Source: Hyphomicrobiales bacterium
Lineage (GTDB): Bacteria > Pseudomonadota > Alphaproteobacteria > Rhizobiales > Kaistiaceae
Assembly (NCBI GenBank): GCA_017305815.1
Contig: JAFKJZ010000521.1
Span: 1 to 6,675, forward strand
Length of the DNA stretch: 6,675 bases
Reading direction: 5' to 3'
Shown here piece after piece: positions 5,371 to 6,675 of the stretch; position 1 is the stretch's first letter, and the number at the start of each line of letters is the position of its first letter. The translations under genes were made by a program, and so were the position numbers. The notes beneath the pieces were generated by a model, which was given only the letters and a program-made list of their open reading frames with translations, was not told the origin of the DNA and did no database searches.

Positions 5371-6675
5371 ATGGCGCCGCTGCTCGAAGCCATCTCCATC
5401 GGCAAGACCTATCCGGGCGGGACGGTTGCCAATAACGGGGTCAATCTCTCGATCGAGGCGGGCGAAGTGCACGCCGTGGTCGGCGAGAACGGCGCCGGCA
5501 AGTCGACTCTGATGAAGATCCTGTTCGGCATCGAGCAGCCGGACAAGGGTGAGCTGCGCCTCGAAGGCAAGCCCGTCTCCTTCGCCGGTCCGCGCGAGGC
5601 GATCGACCACGGCATCGGCATGGTGTTCCAGCATTTCTCGCTGGTGCCGTCCTTCTCCGTCTACGAGAACGTCGTGCTCGGCTCGGAGCCGCGCGCCGGC
5701 ATCAAGTTCGACCGCGAGGAAGCGATCCGGAAGGTGCGCGCGCTGTCGGAAAAATTCCGCCTCGCCGTCGATCCGCTGCCGCCAGTCGGCCAGCTGCCGG
5801 TCGGCCAGCAGCAGCGCGTGGAGATCCTGAAGGCGCTCTATCGCGACGCGCGCATCCTGATCCTCGACGAGCCCACCGCCGTGCTGGCGCCGCAGGAAGT
5901 CGAGGAGCTTTTCGTCGCCGTGCGCGCCCTGGTCGCGCAGGGCCGCACGGTGATCTTCATCGCGCACAAGCTGCCGGAAGTGCTCGAGATCTCCAACCGC
6001 ATCACCGTCATGCGGGCCGGCAAGACCGTCGGCTCCGTCGACGCCAGGGAAGTCACCGAGGACAGCCTCGCCACCATGATGATGGGCCGCGAGATCACGC
6101 TCCGCGTCGATCGCGCCGAGGACCGCGGCGCCGTCGCCTGCGAGATCTCGGGACTGAAGATCGAGGCGGAAAGCGGCGCCGTCATCGCGGAGCGCCTCGA
6201 TCTCAAGGTGCATGCCGGCGAAATCCTCGGCCTCGTCGGCGTCGAGGGCAATGGCCAGGCCGAACTTCTCGAAGCGGTCGCCGGGCTGCGCCCGGTCGCC
6301 GATGGCGACATCCGCCTCGACGGCGGCCGGCTCAACGGCCTCAGCGTCCTGGAACGGCGCGAGCGCGGCGTCGCCAGCATTCCCGAGGACCGCATCGCCC
6401 GCGGCCTGGCGACGGGCGCGACGATCGCGGAGAACCTCGTCGCGACCCGGCTCGCCGACAGGCGCTTCGTCCGCAGGGGCCTGCTCGATCTCAAGGCCAT
6501 CAAGGCGCATGCGCTGGCGCTGATCGAGCGTTATTCGGTCCGAGCCGGCGGTCCGGGCTTCGCCGTCGGCACGCTTTCGGGCGGCAACATGCAGAAGGTG
6601 GTGGTGGCGCGCGAGCTTTCCGAGCAGCCGAAGCTGCTGCTCGTCAACCAGCCGACGCGCGGCGTCGACCTGGGC
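5371..6675 (+). CDS. ABC transporter ATP-binding protein, double-domain nucleoside/sugar type (partial, cut by the right edge)
   Basis: The ATPase of a BMP-linked importer (YufO/NupA-like, CUT2-type fused ATPases); 435 codons are visible with no stop, and the family is about 500 residues. Domain 1 has Walker A GENGAGKST (38-46, K44), a Q-loop at Q87, the signature LPVGQQQR (142-149) in place of LSGGQ, Walker B ILILDEPT (162-169, catalytic E167), and H-loop H199. The LPVGQQQRVEILKALYR stretch is characteristic of nucleoside-type members. Domain 2 has a degenerate Walker A (GVEGNGQAEL, about 290-299), signature LSGGNMQK, and VNQPTRGVDLG in place of a standard Walker B, as is usual for the second domain of this family. 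It is therefore probably a one-site ATPase with a non-catalytic partner domain. The ATG at 5371 follows GAAGGA (5356-5361). Permease genes are expected beyond 6675. Confidence 0.93.
   Translation, partial: MAPLLEAISIGKTYPGGTVANNGVNLSIEAGEVHAVVGENGAGKSTLMKILFGIEQPDKGELRLEGKPVSFAGPREAIDHGIGMVFQHFSLVPSFSVYENVVLGSEPRAGIKFDREEAIRKVRALSEKFRLAVDPLPPVGQLPVGQQQRVEILKALYRDARILILDEPTAVLAPQEVEELFVAVRALVAQGRTVIFIAHKLPEVLEISNRITVMRAGKTVGSVDAREVTEDSLATMMMGREITLRVDRAEDRGAVACEISGLKIEAESGAVIAERLDLKVHAGEILGLVGVEGNGQAELLEAVAGLRPVADGDIRLDGGRLNGLSVLERRERGVASIPEDRIARGLATGATIAENLVATRLADRRFVRRGLLDLKAIKAHALALIERYSVRAGGPGFAVGTLSGGNMQKVVVARELSEQPKLLLVNQPTRGVDLG

Noticed and set aside
4119..6510. Long minus-strand open frames opposite the binding-protein and ATPase genes
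   Set aside because: The plus-strand proteins have clear Tat, BMP and ABC motifs over the same bases. The antisense frames are D/A/G/R-rich without domains, as expected from GC-rich codon bias.

Overview
The window reads as a high-GC alphaproteobacterial chromosome, most likely Hyphomicrobiales. This is inferred from strong G/C bias at third codon positions, a Tat-exported BMP-type nucleoside-binding protein, and the gene style; no rRNA or other marker is present to prove it. No insertion sequence, integrase, tRNA, CRISPR array or phage gene was seen.

Left part (1-990): a two-gene efflux operon on the + strand. A TetR-family repressor gene is preceded by a 22-bp palindrome that covers its own promoter, and its stop codon overlaps the start of an EmrE/Qac-type SMR efflux pump gene (ATGA). 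The repressor probably controls itself and the pump, and its mRNA may be leaderless.

Middle (1000-2495): two minus-strand genes, a small four-helix DoxX-family membrane protein and a two-domain cytidine deaminase of the E. coli Cdd type. A hairpin between the SMR gene and the doxX-like gene probably ends the minus-strand transcript.

Right part (2496-6675): the cytidine deaminase gene diverges from a COG0402-type amidohydrolase gene. The two apparent promoters share one TTTGACAAA block. Downstream on the + strand are a BMP-family (PnrA/BmpA-like) substrate-binding protein with a twin-arginine signal and the double-ATPase subunit of a nucleoside-type ABC importer, which runs off the right edge in frame; its permeases are expected beyond. 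A strong terminator-like hairpin separates the binding-protein and ATPase genes and probably sets their ratio.

Together, the right part looks like a nucleoside or nucleobase uptake and deamination locus: the ABC system imports the substrate, cytidine deaminase converts cytidine to uridine, and the amidohydrolase acts on an imported base or nucleoside. The amidohydrolase keeps its metal ligands but appears to have Cys in place of the usual catalytic Glu. This makes its reaction uncertain and is the most interesting point of the window. I found no clear evidence of a wholly new multi-gene system.
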